Part shown: positions 14,069 to 21,995 of the stretch, in pieces
How positions within the stretch are numbered: position 1 is the first letter of the stretch
How the letters are laid out: each line of letters starts with the position of its first letter
Origin: a virus
Reading direction: 5' to 3' (one strand)
Length of the DNA: 31,920 nucleotides
Virus record (IMG/VR): IMGVR_UViG_3300028840_006884
Span: 1 to 31,920 of that record
Notes under the pieces: model-generated
The model's database searches: none
What the model was told of the DNA's origin: nothing
The model's input: the letters and a program-made list of their open reading frames with translations, nothing else
Made by a program: the position numbers and the translations under genes

Positions 14069-15622
14069 TTATCTGAATATTAATTTTCTTCTGAATTTTC
14101 TATGATTTAATGGTTTGAAATTTCCTTGCTCGATGTAGCTTTTAAGCATAATGAATGCGGTCGCCATAGCATCGAGTCCATCGAGCTTACCTTTAGATTT
14201 TCTTAATGCTAAATATTGGGTATTATCTTTTTTGCCTCGATTGGCTCCGAAGGATAAATATTGAGCGCGATAATTTTTATAGTCCGCAGTACGAACGACT
14301 TCGTCGCTGTAATAGAAGGAGCCAGTCTGGTGTGGATGGACTAGGTTCATTATCCTGCCTTCTTTATTAGTGCCATAAAATTCGCTCTTCAATTGTTTGG
14401 ATGAATAGACTTGGATGGGTAGATATTTTTTCCTTCGTTCAGTCCATGCATCATAATAAGGCTTGGCGATAAACCACTGATTAAAGTCATTTTCGAATAA
14501 TAGAATTTTCCAATAAGGAATAGATACTCTTAATTGCTCGACATAATCGAATACATTAGAATAATCTTCCTTGCGTAAATAAATATCTTGACAAACAATT
14601 TTCTTGTCATCGGTGATGCCAAGCGTAGCGATGCCTTTGTCGCATGCCGATGGGGATGAGCCAAAGCTCGGGTCTATTGCGGAGATGGAAGTAATGATTT
14701 TAATTTTATTAACATTTATGGTTCGCAGCCATTCGATATTAAAGACATCGCCTTTTCTTAATGGCGAGTCCATATATTCGCCATTCCATACATCGAAGGG
14801 AATATTCTTGCGCTTGCTATGCCAGTATTCAGTAGTATGAATTTTAGATTCTTGCCAAGTGGTTTCATCCTTCTCGTCGAGTGCGGGCATAGAATAATGA
14901 TTATCCGGATATTCATCTTTAATTTTATTGATGGGGCAAGTCTCGGTGATTTGGTTACCCATCGTTATACATAGCCCGCCATCTTCCATTTGACCGTAGA
15001 TTTCAGACATAATGAAATCGGCTACTTTCTGATTATCCTCTTCGGAGTTGACGCTATCTCTATTATAGAGGTCGTCGTTGATAGAGATATCAAAGCGTTT
15101 GAAGTCATCGTCTAGAATTCCTCGCAATCCAGTGCGAACAGAGGTAGCGACGAAGTGAGTATTGTTAATTATATAATGACCTTTCAAATCTTGCTGAATA
15201 TTTATAGCATAGTCGTACATTAATCTTTTGTTCCTTCGCATGATGCGGACTAGAGCGGCGGTTCGTTCGCGAGCTTGCTCTTGAGTGCGAAGCGTTATAT
15301 TTACTATACCCGCATTACCGAGGGCAAGAATTTTAATTGCCTTCGCTAAATACGTGAATGCAGATTTGCCAATGAGCCTAGCACCGGATATAGTATAATT
15401 GCCATGCTGTAATTGGGCTACGTGTTTATGCAATCTATTAAAAGGTTGATGGCAGATATTCGGGAAATATATTTCGCAAAATTTAAGGTCGTCATCATCG
15501 GCTAGAGCGCGTCTTTTTTTTCTCTGAGCCGGGGATAATTCGGTCTTGGTATGCTCGAGTTTTACGGAATCGAGAAATTGCTCGAATTCGCTGTCTAATG
15601 ATTTTAATTGATAAGGTTGCAT
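14069..15622 (-). CDS. Mu gp28-like large terminase
   Basis: This 517-residue protein has an N-terminal ATPase with a degenerate Walker A, GARLIGKS (80-87), and Walker B RFDISINDDL (acidic pair at 183-184). The C-terminal RNase H-like nuclease has D317 (AIDPSFG), an acidic pair near 377-379 (FENDF) and D484 (GLDAMATAF). The enzyme packages phage DNA and cuts it when the head is full. In Mu-like phages cutting happens in flanking host DNA, giving host DNA tails. The downstream gene encodes the portal and the upstream gene encodes TerS. Confidence 0.9.
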   Translation of the reverse strand: MQPYQLKSLDSEFEQFLDSVKLEHTKTELSPAQRKKRRALADDDDLKFCEIYFPNICHQPFNRLHKHVAQLQHGNYTISGARLIGKSAFTYLAKAIKILALGNAGIVNITLRTQEQARERTAALVRIMRRNKRLMYDYAINIQQDLKGHYIINNTHFVATSVRTGLRGILDDDFKRFDISINDDLYNRDSVNSEEDNQKVADFIMSEIYGQMEDGGLCITMGNQITETCPINKIKDEYPDNHYSMPALDEKDETTWQESKIHTTEYWHSKRKNIPFDVWNGEYMDSPLRKGDVFNIEWLRTINVNKIKIITSISAIDPSFGSSPSACDKGIATLGITDDKKIVCQDIYLRKEDYSNVFDYVEQLRVSIPYWKILLFENDFNQWFIAKPYYDAWTERRKKYLPIQVYSSKQLKSEFYGTNKEGRIMNLVHPHQTGSFYYSDEVVRTADYKNYRAQYLSFGANRGKKDNTQYLALRKSKGKLDGLDAMATAFIMLKSYIEQGNFKPLNHRKFRRKLIFR

Positions 15623-15712
15623 TCAGATACCAATTTTTTATTTTCTTTTAATGTACGCAAAAATGGAAGGGTTTTGGACGATGTCGCGAAGCGACTTTCT
15701 ATTTGTAAAAAT

Positions 15713-15743
15713 GGATTTCCGCTAAGAGATCGCGGGAATGACA
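15713..15743. repeat. Interspersed repeat, family A (diverged)
   Basis: GGATTTCCGCTAAGAG then CGCGGGAATGACA, between TerS and TerL. Confidence 0.8.
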
Positions 15744-15751
15744 AAGAATAA

Positions 15752-16276
15752 TTATTTTGATAAGACATTCATTCCTCCCTTGGTTAACCGTTCGCGGAGT
15801 TCGTTCTTGAAATGACGAATGGAATTAATTAATTCATCGGTGATGAGCTTCGGATAATTTCGCTTCATAAAATCGATGTATTCTTTTAAAACTTGATACA
15901 TTATCGGAAGCTGATACGAAGGATTAATTATAACTCCGAGTGTTTTGTGAAGCTTCGCCAGAGCATCCGCATCTTTAGAGCTGAAGTTTTTCCTCGCTAA
16001 TATCACCGCGATTTTTTCATATAGATTTTGAGCGACTACATTCGGCGATATCTTCTCATAGTAGCGTTGTTCGTAGTCTTGGCGTTCTTTCTTCCAATTT
16101 CCTTTTTTCGCCCAAAGTGCAATAATCTGATGCGTAGGTCTGCCTTGGAATAATTCAGAAATTTGGATGAAGCTCATATTTTGCTCGACGAATAATTTTC
16201 TTGATTCGGCTTTTGTCTCTGCCGTGTATCGCTGTCTGATTATTTTCTTCTTCGTTACTTTTTTCTTTGATGCCAT
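15752..16276 (-). CDS. Small terminase subunit
   Basis: This 174-residue protein has a basic N-terminus (KKKVTKKKIIRQRYTAETKAE), followed by a helix-turn-helix (FVEQNMSFIQISELFQGRPTHQIIALWAKKGNW, about 29-61) and a helical oligomerisation region. This is the layout of Mu-like small terminases, which recognise the packaging start and load TerL. GGAG stands before the ATG. It is the first gene of the leftward head operon, starting next to the divergent control region. Confidence 0.75.
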   Translation of the reverse strand: MASKKKVTKKKIIRQRYTAETKAESRKLFVEQNMSFIQISELFQGRPTHQIIALWAKKGNWKKERQDYEQRYYEKISPNVVAQNLYEKIAVILARKNFSSKDADALAKLHKTLGVIINPSYQLPIMYQVLKEYIDFMKRNYPKLITDELINSIRHFKNELRERLTKGGMNVLSK

Positions 16277-16340
16277 GGAACAACTCCATAATTGATGCTC
16301 GCAACATAAAACATTTGATATTATTTGAAAAACACTTTAA

Positions 16341-16360
16341 TGCTAAATATACATTTAGCA
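16341..16360. promoter_or_regulatory. Perfect palindrome, late operator candidate
   Basis: TGCTAAAT (16341-16348), four bases, ATTTAGCA (16353-16360). It is central between divergent late operons, so it could be the binding site of the late activator or a repressor. Confidence 0.55.
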
Positions 16361-16420
16361 CTGATTTTATTTGACAAGGAAAATTTATGAATTACTTTTG
16401 CATCGTGGGATGAGGGAACT

Positions 16421-16454
16421 CACCCCCGACCCCTCTCTTAAAAAGAGAGGGGAA
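16421..16454. repeat. Interspersed repeat, family G
   Basis: CCCCTCTCTT / AAGAGAGGGG hairpin (16430-16452) preceded by CTCACCCCCGA. It stands in the leader of the protease/scaffold gene, about 25 nt before its start. Confidence 0.85.
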
Positions 16455-16475
16455 TAAATAAAAAAAAGGTTGAGC

Positions 16476-17576
16476 ATGAAAAGATTTTTTAATTCGTTAT
16501 TCGGTAAGGACAAGAAAGAGCCGACGTTATATTTCAATACGATTGATATATCGGAGGCAATAGCCAATGCCAATGGCACCGATAAAATGTTGAAGATAGT
16601 TCCTATCGGTTCATTCCCTAATCATCATCAAGGACCTTTCGTAATTACTGAGAAAGAAATTACCGAGATGGTAACCAATGGCAAGAATGCAGGCACTGAC
16701 ATTTTAATAGATTACGGTCACGAAAGCAATTGGGATATGGGAGCAAAAGCAGCTGGCTGGTCATCGCGACAATCATTAGAAGCACGAGAAGACGGACTGT
16801 ATATCGAATTTCCAACGTTCACCGAAGCGGCTCAAGAGAAAATTAATAAAAAAGAATATCGCTATTTATCGCCGGTATTTCAATTATCCACCGTGGATAA
16901 GAAAGGAGCCGAAGGTGGTGCTATGTTACTATCTATAGGAATTGTCAATCGTCCTTACTTCGATAAAGAGATAGACCACATTGGCAATGCGATACAAAGA
17001 AATATAAAAAATGGAAAAAAAATAATTAATCAAGAGGGACAAATGTTACCACAATTTATTTTAGACTTTTTCGGTTTAGCCGAAGGAGCGACTATCGAGG
17101 ATTTGCAAACATTACTCGATACGGAAGAATTGAAAGGCAAGACGTTTCGTGAAATTCTAGATGTATATCTGGAAGCTAAGAAGAAAGAAGAAGGGACTAC
17201 ACCGCCAACCGATGTTGAAGCCGAAGTTGACAAATTAAAAGAAGAAATCGATGAGCTTAAAAAAGTGAACGCAACTCGCTATAATGAGAAAGCGGATGCA
17301 CTTGTAAATCAAGCTATTGCTGATGGCAAGATACTTCCAGCAGATAAGGATGTATGGCTGAATTCTGCATTGAAGAATTACGACGATACGAAAGCAAAAT
17401 TGGATGCGAAGAAAAGTACGATGCCTAAAGGAATGAATTTCACCGGAGCAAATGATGACGATGATATGAGGGCAGTAGCTAATGCAGCGAGAACGTTGGT
17501 TGAAAAAGAAGCAAAACTCGGGCATAGGATTTCGTACACGGAAGCGGTGAATAGGGTGAAGAGAGGAGAAAGTTAA
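16476..17576 (+). CDS. Mu I-like prohead protease with scaffold domain
   Basis: The ATG at 16476 has AAGG upstream; a TTG two codons earlier is less likely. This 366-residue protein has an N-terminal protease domain (about 40-165) with ILIDYGHESNW (H82 proposed catalytic) and KEYRYLSPVFQ (S132 proposed catalytic), then GGAMLLSIGIVNRP. The C-terminal part is acidic and helical (about 245-265), the scaffold. In Mu, gpI cleaves the scaffold gpZ during prohead maturation. The gene contains an internal start for the scaffold. Its stop codon lies in a family D repeat. Confidence 0.88.
   Translation: MKRFFNSLFGKDKKEPTLYFNTIDISEAIANANGTDKMLKIVPIGSFPNHHQGPFVITEKEITEMVTNGKNAGTDILIDYGHESNWDMGAKAAGWSSRQSLEAREDGLYIEFPTFTEAAQEKINKKEYRYLSPVFQLSTVDKKGAEGGAMLLSIGIVNRPYFDKEIDHIGNAIQRNIKNGKKIINQEGQMLPQFILDFFGLAEGATIEDLQTLLDTEELKGKTFREILDVYLEAKKKEEGTTPPTDVEAEVDKLKEEIDELKKVNATRYNEKADALVNQAIADGKILPADKDVWLNSALKNYDDTKAKLDAKKSTMPKGMNFTGANDDDDMRAVANAARTLVEKEAKLGHRISYTEAVNRVKRGES
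17043..17576 (+). CDS. Nested scaffold protein (Mu Z-like)
   Basis: An in-frame ATG at residue 190 of the protease gene is preceded by AGAGGG at 5-6 nt spacing, a strong internal ribosome binding site. Translation from it gives 177 residues, LPQFILDFFGLAEG... through the coiled coil, without the protease domain. Mu makes its scaffold gpZ from the 3' part of gene I in the same way. The product would fill the prohead and then be digested. Confidence 0.65.
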   Translation: MLPQFILDFFGLAEGATIEDLQTLLDTEELKGKTFREILDVYLEAKKKEEGTTPPTDVEAEVDKLKEEIDELKKVNATRYNEKADALVNQAIADGKILPADKDVWLNSALKNYDDTKAKLDAKKSTMPKGMNFTGANDDDDMRAVANAARTLVEKEAKLGHRISYTEAVNRVKRGES

Positions 17577-17600
17577 AAGTTAAAAGTTAAAAGTTAAAAT
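17571..17600. repeat. Interspersed repeat, family D
   Basis: Four AGTTAAA units. They provide the stop of the protease/scaffold gene. Confidence 0.75.
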
Positions 17601-17616
17601 AATAGGAGAATATAAA

Positions 17617-17976
17617 ATGAACGATTTATTGATGGCGAAAAGTTTTATCGCCGAAACGGCTGTAACGAAGCATCGCATCGTCAAGTTCGGTTCTACGGAT
17701 GATTACGCTGTGCATAGTGCAGCTGCTACTGATAAATTAATTGGCGTATCGGATAATATCGATGTAGCAGCAGGTGAAAGAGTGGATGTTCATCTTGTCG
17801 GTCCGGTAGAGATCGAGTATGGTGGCGTTGTTACCAGAGGAGACCTTTTGACTTCGGATGCTAACGGAAAAGCTATCGCGACTACTACTACAAATAACAG
17901 AGTAGTAGGTATAGCGATGGTGAGCGGTGTGCTTGGCGATATTGGAAGTGTGAATATTTCGCCGGGAATCATCTAA
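17617..17976 (+). CDS. Capsid decoration-like protein (DUF2190)
   Basis: This 119-residue protein is beta-rich: KSFIAETAVTKHRIVKFG, then AVHSAAATDKLIGVSDNIDVAAGERVDVHLVGPVEIEYGG, then ending RVVGIAMVSGVLGDIGSVNISPG. This is the DUF2190 pattern found next to the major capsid gene in many phages, thought to decorate or stabilise the shell. AGGAGAA precedes the ATG. It lies between the scaffold and capsid genes, as expected. Confidence 0.8.
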   Translation: MNDLLMAKSFIAETAVTKHRIVKFGSTDDYAVHSAAATDKLIGVSDNIDVAAGERVDVHLVGPVEIEYGGVVTRGDLLTSDANGKAIATTTTNNRVVGIAMVSGVLGDIGSVNISPGII

Positions 17977-17977
17977 T

Positions 17978-18010
17978 CAATTATGAATTATGAATTGTGA
18001 ATTACGAATT
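17978..18010. repeat. Interspersed repeat, family C
   Basis: Three units. The last (GTGAATTACGAATTG) would supply the start codon and first residues of the next gene. Confidence 0.75.
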
Positions 18011-18389
18011 GATTGAAAAGAGATGTTTGAAAGTAGTGGCTTCGTGGGCATTCGGAATTAATATCGAATTAATCGAAGCAAGATACGATGAGTTTTCAGT
18101 TTTAGATCTTGTGAAGCTCGGGTTAGAAAGAAATTATTATTGCGGTTCTTTGTTTAATGAACTAGATATTACGAATAAAAAAGTTCTTTGTCAAAATGAA
18201 ATTCAAGGCACTAATGCCTTGGTGATAATCAAGAATAAAAACAACGAAGGCAGTCATGCGTTATACTGGACTGGGGAGCGTTTGTTAGACCCTGAAGGAG
18301 GCGGTTACGAGGAGGAGCTGGAAGGCATCAGAAATAAATTAATTAGTTGGATGCCGATAATTAATGTAACCGAAAATTTAGGAGAATAA
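17997..18389 (+). CDS. Hypothetical protein between decoration and capsid genes
   Basis: This 130-residue frame begins at a GTG inside a family C repeat. A TTG at residue 5 is an alternative, and neither has a ribosome binding site. The C-terminal part, NALVIIKNKNNEGSHALYWTGERLLDPEG (about 74-102), resembles the His...Asp part of papain-like/C39-type peptidases, but no matching N-terminal Cys motif is evident. It is either an inactive relative or an unrelated protein. It is 2 bp from the capsid gene. The function is unknown. Confidence 0.55.
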   Translation: MNYELIEKRCLKVVASWAFGINIELIEARYDEFSVLDLVKLGLERNYYCGSLFNELDITNKKVLCQNEIQGTNALVIIKNKNNEGSHALYWTGERLLDPEGGGYEEELEGIRNKLISWMPIINVTENLGE

Positions 18390-18391
18390 AA

Positions 18392-19369
18392 ATGTTTAAG
18401 GAAAAATTTGATTTGCGCCGGATATTAAATTCCAAGCCCGGCGATATCGCTCCCTTCCCATTGGATGAGCATACGACTGCGATTGTTATCGCTTATCGGA
18501 ATCCGCAATTAGTCGCGGATATGGTACTTCCTATTGTAAATGTCGGCTCTCAGATATTCCGATATATGAAGCTCGACAAAGGGGAAGCATTCACAATACC
18601 CGATACGAAGGTAGGAAGAAAGAGTTCACCGAATTTAATAGAAGTATCCGCTACACGCGTGGAAGCTTCAACGATGCCTTATGGATTAAAAGATGTTATT
18701 CCACAAGAAGACATCGATAATGCACCCGATAATTATGACCCTGAAGGAAGAGCGGCTGAGCGTTTAATAGATCTAGTTCTATTAGACCATGAAAGACGTG
18801 TCGCTAATTTAGTCCAGGATTTGAACAATTATGACGCAGCATATCAGAATACCTTGGCTGGTGGCGACCAATTTTCTGATTATGTCAATTCAGATCCGAT
18901 TGGCACAATCCAAGAGGCGCTAGATACGATGGTGATGAGAGGAAATAAAGCTGTGATGGGTCAAGCCGTATGGTCTAAATTGCGAGGTCATCCGGCAATA
19001 GTTAAAGCAATCAATGCAACCGCTGGCGATACGGGATTAGTTTCACGTCAAGCAGTCGCCGATTTGTTCGAACTAGAAGAATTAATCATCGGCGTTGGAT
19101 GGTATAATATTGCGAAGAAAGGTCAATCGCCTGTCTTGGCTAGAGTTTGGGGAAAAGATTTGGTATTATTCCATCAAAATCAATTGGCAGATACACAAGG
19201 CGGAATCACTTACGGTTATACTGCTTCATTCGGTGAGCGAGAAAGTAGAACTAGATTCGATGAATCGATTGGATTACGCGGAGCAGTAGAAATTAAAACT
19301 GGTCATAATGTTAAGCCATTGATAACCGCTAATGACCTTGGTTTCATTCTTAAAAATGCAGTAGCCTAG
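18392..19369 (+). CDS. Major capsid protein (HK97-fold type)
   Basis: This 325-residue protein fits a phage major capsid: an N-terminal arm (RRILNSKPGDIAPFPLDEH), then ADMVLPIVNVGSQIFRYMKL, a central helix region with DLVLLDHERRVANLVQD, AVMGQAVWSKLRGHPAIVKAI, and a C-terminal VWGKDLVLFHQNQL with a final GLRGAVEIKTGHNVKPLITANDLGF region. This arrangement occurs in several Mu-like siphoviruses. AGGAGAA precedes the ATG. It follows the scaffold and decoration genes, matching the Mu order. Confidence 0.85.
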   Translation: MFKEKFDLRRILNSKPGDIAPFPLDEHTTAIVIAYRNPQLVADMVLPIVNVGSQIFRYMKLDKGEAFTIPDTKVGRKSSPNLIEVSATRVEASTMPYGLKDVIPQEDIDNAPDNYDPEGRAAERLIDLVLLDHERRVANLVQDLNNYDAAYQNTLAGGDQFSDYVNSDPIGTIQEALDTMVMRGNKAVMGQAVWSKLRGHPAIVKAINATAGDTGLVSRQAVADLFELEELIIGVGWYNIAKKGQSPVLARVWGKDLVLFHQNQLADTQGGITYGYTASFGERESRTRFDESIGLRGAVEIKTGHNVKPLITANDLGFILKNAVA

Positions 19370-19375
19370 TTAGTT

Positions 19376-19454
19376 AATTAGGAATTATGAATTACGAATT
19401 AGGAAATAAATAACTCACCCCCGACCCCTCTCTTAAAAAGAGAGGGGAGTTTAG
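19376..19454. repeat. Families C and G repeats
   Basis: A C unit (19376-19402), then the G hairpin (CCCCTCTCTT 19425-19434, AAGAGAGGGG 19438-19447). They lie right after the capsid stop and could set the 3' end or stability of the capsid mRNA. Confidence 0.85.
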
Positions 19455-19479
19455 GGGATAAAAAATAAGGAGGTATCAA

Positions 19480-19728
19480 ATGAAATTCGATGTATTAAGA
19501 CCCTTGACTTTCGATGGCAAGAAATATTTGCCAGGTTCGGAAGTAGATTTTTCAAAAGCGAAAAAGGAAACAGCGGACGAACTTTTGAAATTAAAGGTAA
19601 TCGCTGTAAAAGAAAGTAAAGTGGATGCCGAAGCTAAGACAGAAGCGAAGGCAGAAGCGAAGACAGAAGACGGAAGTCAGAAGTCAGAATTAAAAACAAA
19701 TGATAAAAAAAATATGGGTGTGAAATGA
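19480..19728 (+). CDS. Small FluMu gp35-type head protein
   Basis: This 82-residue protein begins VLRPLTFDGKKYLPGSEVDFSKAKKETADELLKLKVI, the compact domain of FluMu-type small proteins located between capsid and tail genes. The second half is a low-complexity stretch of Lys, Glu and Ala (KTEAKAEAKTE-type repeats). The start has a strong AAGGAGG. The stop overlaps the next start (ATGA). It is probably a head or connector accessory protein. Confidence 0.65.
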   Translation: MKFDVLRPLTFDGKKYLPGSEVDFSKAKKETADELLKLKVIAVKESKVDAEAKTEAKAEAKTEDGSQKSELKTNDKKNMGVK

Positions 19729-20201
19729 AAAGGTTTAATCTTTTGTTCATAGCAATAGCGTTGTTCTTTTTAATGGTAGCGTTGCAATTTGCTCAAACCG
19801 CATGGGATGAGCAGGGGAAATTTAATACTTCGAGCAATCGGAATAAATTAATATTCAGTTGCAATGGCGAAATTAATTCGACCGATACGCTATACTCAAA
19901 TTCATTTAATATGTTCGGTTATAACGACGAGCTTGTAACTTATAAGCGAATGGCTTCGGAAAGTGACTCGGCTAAGATTAGTGCAGTATTGCAATATAGC
20001 AATATGCAAGATGCCGGAAGCGATTTATGGACTGATTTATTCACTATCGTAACAAACGATAGTACCGAAACTCAGAATTATATCGCCGATACTCTGAGCA
20101 TCAGACCGGACAAATTAAGATTAATGATTTACGGAGGCGCGGCTAATGCAAAGGCAACGGATACAAATTTTTATTTTAAGCTCGAAGCAAAAAAGGAATA
20201 A
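19725..20201 (+). CDS. Exported protein of unknown function
   Basis: This 158-residue protein starts with a Sec-type signal peptide (RFNLLFIAIALFFLMVAL, likely cleavage near QFAQ). The rest is beta-rich with FSCNGEI and DLWTDLFTIVTND. The start overlaps the upstream stop by ATGA, so it is co-translated with a head protein gene. A signal peptide on a gene within the capsid operon is unusual. I do not recognise the family. It is followed by a strong terminator. Confidence 0.6.
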   Translation: MKRFNLLFIAIALFFLMVALQFAQTAWDEQGKFNTSSNRNKLIFSCNGEINSTDTLYSNSFNMFGYNDELVTYKRMASESDSAKISAVLQYSNMQDAGSDLWTDLFTIVTNDSTETQNYIADTLSIRPDKLRLMIYGGAANAKATDTNFYFKLEAKKE

Positions 20202-20239
20202 CAGCACTCCCCGCTGCCTCGCCGTCTTTAAATAATACT

Positions 20240-20268
20240 GGCGGGGGTGACGGCTCCGCCTTTTTTTT
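20240..20268 (+). terminator. Rho-independent terminator
   Basis: GGCGG (20240-20244) pairs with CCGCC (20256-20260), with inner GG/CC pairs, followed directly by eight T. Upstream CCCCGC and GCCGTC (about 20208-20226) could pair with GCGGGG and GACGGC in an alternative fold. It separates the head genes from the first fibre gene. Confidence 0.8.
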
Positions 20269-20273
20269 ATTGA

Positions 20274-20298
20274 GTTAAAAGTTAAAGGTTAAAAGTTG
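20274..20298. repeat. Interspersed repeat, family D
   Basis: GAGTTAAAAGTTAAAGGTT-type units. They run into the TTG start of the fibre gene. Confidence 0.7.
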
Positions 20299-21648
20299 AA
20301 AGCAAAAAAAATAATATTAATATTTTTTATTTGTATCGGAAATATTTTTGCTCAAAATTCTGATAAGGATTTATCCCTAGTTAGCGCTGTCCAATTTTGG
20401 CAACGGATATTCGAAGGAACATCCGAAGGCATCCGAGCAGTAATAGTAGGCGGTGCCGATACTTCAAACATAGATAAGGATTCTTCTTTATTCCGTGAAA
20501 CACAATTCTGGCAACGCATCTTCGAAAAAACACCCGAAGCTTTAAGAATTATTCTAGTCGGTACTATTACCGCCGATAGTTCTCTCTATGCCTCCATAAC
20601 AAGATATGTCATCGACCAGAACGGCGATACAGTCGCTCAAGGTTTTAGTGGATTATTGGGAGCTACTAAAATAATTACACCTTATCTTATTGCTGATACT
20701 ATAACTGCTAATGGTTCTTCGGTTAATTTTGATAAGAATATCTATCTGCTAGGCGAGAATGATTTACAAATTGGCAGCGATAGTTCTACCGGTCGCTTGA
20801 CGATTGGACATAGTACATCGGATGATTTCTTGAATTTTTATAATTCTGGATTTAATGTATTTATGATTAATTCTGATGGTGAAGTAGGAATAGGTACCGA
20901 AAATCCCGAGTATACTGTGGATATTAGATGGAAGGATGCACTCCAAATTGGTAGTGGAAAAAATGAGTCTCAATCTATACTTAAAGGTAATGCGGGGACA
21001 AATCAAGATTTGGAATTATTTTTTATCCCGAATTTCTTCGGTGGTAAAGCATGGGAATGGTTCGCCGAAAGTGAAGTTACTGCTTACAATTATGATTTCG
21101 AGCGTGCTGGTAGTATGAATATAATCGCCGGTAGTTTTAATTATCCGGTTCAATTGGGCTTATATCACGGCAGTAATATAGCCGCATTATCAAATAGATG
21201 GATATTTGAAGCAAAAGATACTTCCGATAGATGCAAGATGATTCTTTCTAATTATAATGGTGCAAGCTTGCCTGGTGGAGCGTGGACAAGGAGAATGCTA
21301 ACTCTAGATGCTTGCAATAATAAAATAGGCATCAACGACACATTACCGAATTCGACTCTCGATGTGAACGGAAGCATCGAGGCAAAATATACAATTAGCG
21401 GAACAAATTATAATGCTTTGAATGACGACTACACGATAGAGCTCACAAATTCCGGCGATACTTTATTCCTCCCAGCAGGAAGTGGTAATAAGGAATATAC
21501 TATCATCAATGCCAGTGCGGGTAATATAATTATTGCTGCCGATGGCTCCGAGACGCTCGGGAATGTTAGTCCCACCGCTACGTTGACGCTAGCTACTGGC
21601 GAAGCCAAAGGGCTAGTGTGGAATGGCACGGTGTGGAGAGTGAAATAA
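20296..21648 (+). CDS. Fibre-like protein with signal peptide
   Basis: This 450-residue protein, from a TTG start, has a signal peptide (KKIILIFFICIGNIFAQ). Its N-terminal region holds a duplicated segment (QFWQRIFEGTSEGIRAVIVGG near 33-53 and QFWQRIFEKTPEALRIILVGT near 69-89). The middle has EVGIGTENPEYTVDI, the repeat-motif style of phage fibres and Bacteroidota surface proteins. A second LDVNGSIEAKY motif and a compact beta C-terminus follow. It is probably a virion fibre or surface-displayed relative. The start is uncertain because no ribosome binding site is visible. Confidence 0.65.
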   Translation: MKAKKIILIFFICIGNIFAQNSDKDLSLVSAVQFWQRIFEGTSEGIRAVIVGGADTSNIDKDSSLFRETQFWQRIFEKTPEALRIILVGTITADSSLYASITRYVIDQNGDTVAQGFSGLLGATKIITPYLIADTITANGSSVNFDKNIYLLGENDLQIGSDSSTGRLTIGHSTSDDFLNFYNSGFNVFMINSDGEVGIGTENPEYTVDIRWKDALQIGSGKNESQSILKGNAGTNQDLELFFIPNFFGGKAWEWFAESEVTAYNYDFERAGSMNIIAGSFNYPVQLGLYHGSNIAALSNRWIFEAKDTSDRCKMILSNYNGASLPGGAWTRRMLTLDACNNKIGINDTLPNSTLDVNGSIEAKYTISGTNYNALNDDYTIELTNSGDTLFLPAGSGNKEYTIINASAGNIIIAADGSETLGNVSPTATLTLATGEAKGLVWNGTVWRVK

Positions 21649-21650
21649 TA

Positions 21651-21680
21651 ATTATGAATTAGGAATTATGAATTACGAAT
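21651..21680. repeat. Interspersed repeat, family C
   Basis: Three units end one base before the ATG of the next gene, so the repeat forms its whole leader. Confidence 0.8.
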
Positions 21681-21965
21681 ATGGCAGTAACGCAAAAAGA
21701 AATATTAAAGAAAATTGAATGTCTCGAAAAGAAGATGAAGACGACCGTGACTAATGGTAACAATAGAGAAGTCGAGATTGGCAAGGCAGTAACGCAAATA
21801 TGGAACGACATCGCTATAATTCGCGATATGAATAAGTTCTGGCAATTACTTAAAAGACGCAAGAAATTATTTATCGGCTTTGCATTATTCTTTTTGTTAC
21901 TCGGTAGTTCTGTGAGCATCGATTTTATTCTCGGGGCGATTCAAAAATTAATAAAATTATTATGA
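21681..21965 (+). CDS. Small coiled-coil membrane protein
   Basis: This 94-residue protein has an N-terminal coiled coil (EILKKIECLEKKMK), a basic stretch (LKRRKKLF) and one hydrophobic helix (FIGFALFFLLLGSSVSIDFILG, about 64-85). Together with the next two genes it looks like the start of a lysis cassette, and it may be a holin regulator or a holin itself (inference). Its leader is a family C repeat without a ribosome binding site. Confidence 0.6.
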   Translation: MAVTQKEILKKIECLEKKMKTTVTNGNNREVEIGKAVTQIWNDIAIIRDMNKFWQLLKRRKKLFIGFALFFLLLGSSVSIDFILGAIQKLIKLL

Positions 21966-21995
21966 GTTAAAAGTTAAAAGTTAAAGGTTAAAAGT
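21965..21995. repeat. Interspersed repeat, family D
   Basis: Tandem AGTTAAA units filling the gap between the two membrane-protein genes. Confidence 0.75.

Larger units (their letters stand above)
16277..16475. promoter_or_regulatory. Divergent late control region
   Basis: About 200 bp between the leftward packaging operon and the rightward capsid operon. It contains the perfect palindrome at 16341-16360 and a family G hairpin at 16430-16452. The palindrome core holds TAnnTTTA in both directions, which could serve as -7 elements of back-to-back promoters. The -33 elements are not clear. Confidence 0.5.

Noticed and set aside
16155-16361. Minus-strand frame overlapping the small terminase start
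   Set aside because: It is out of frame with TerS, covers the palindrome, and has no ribosome binding site.
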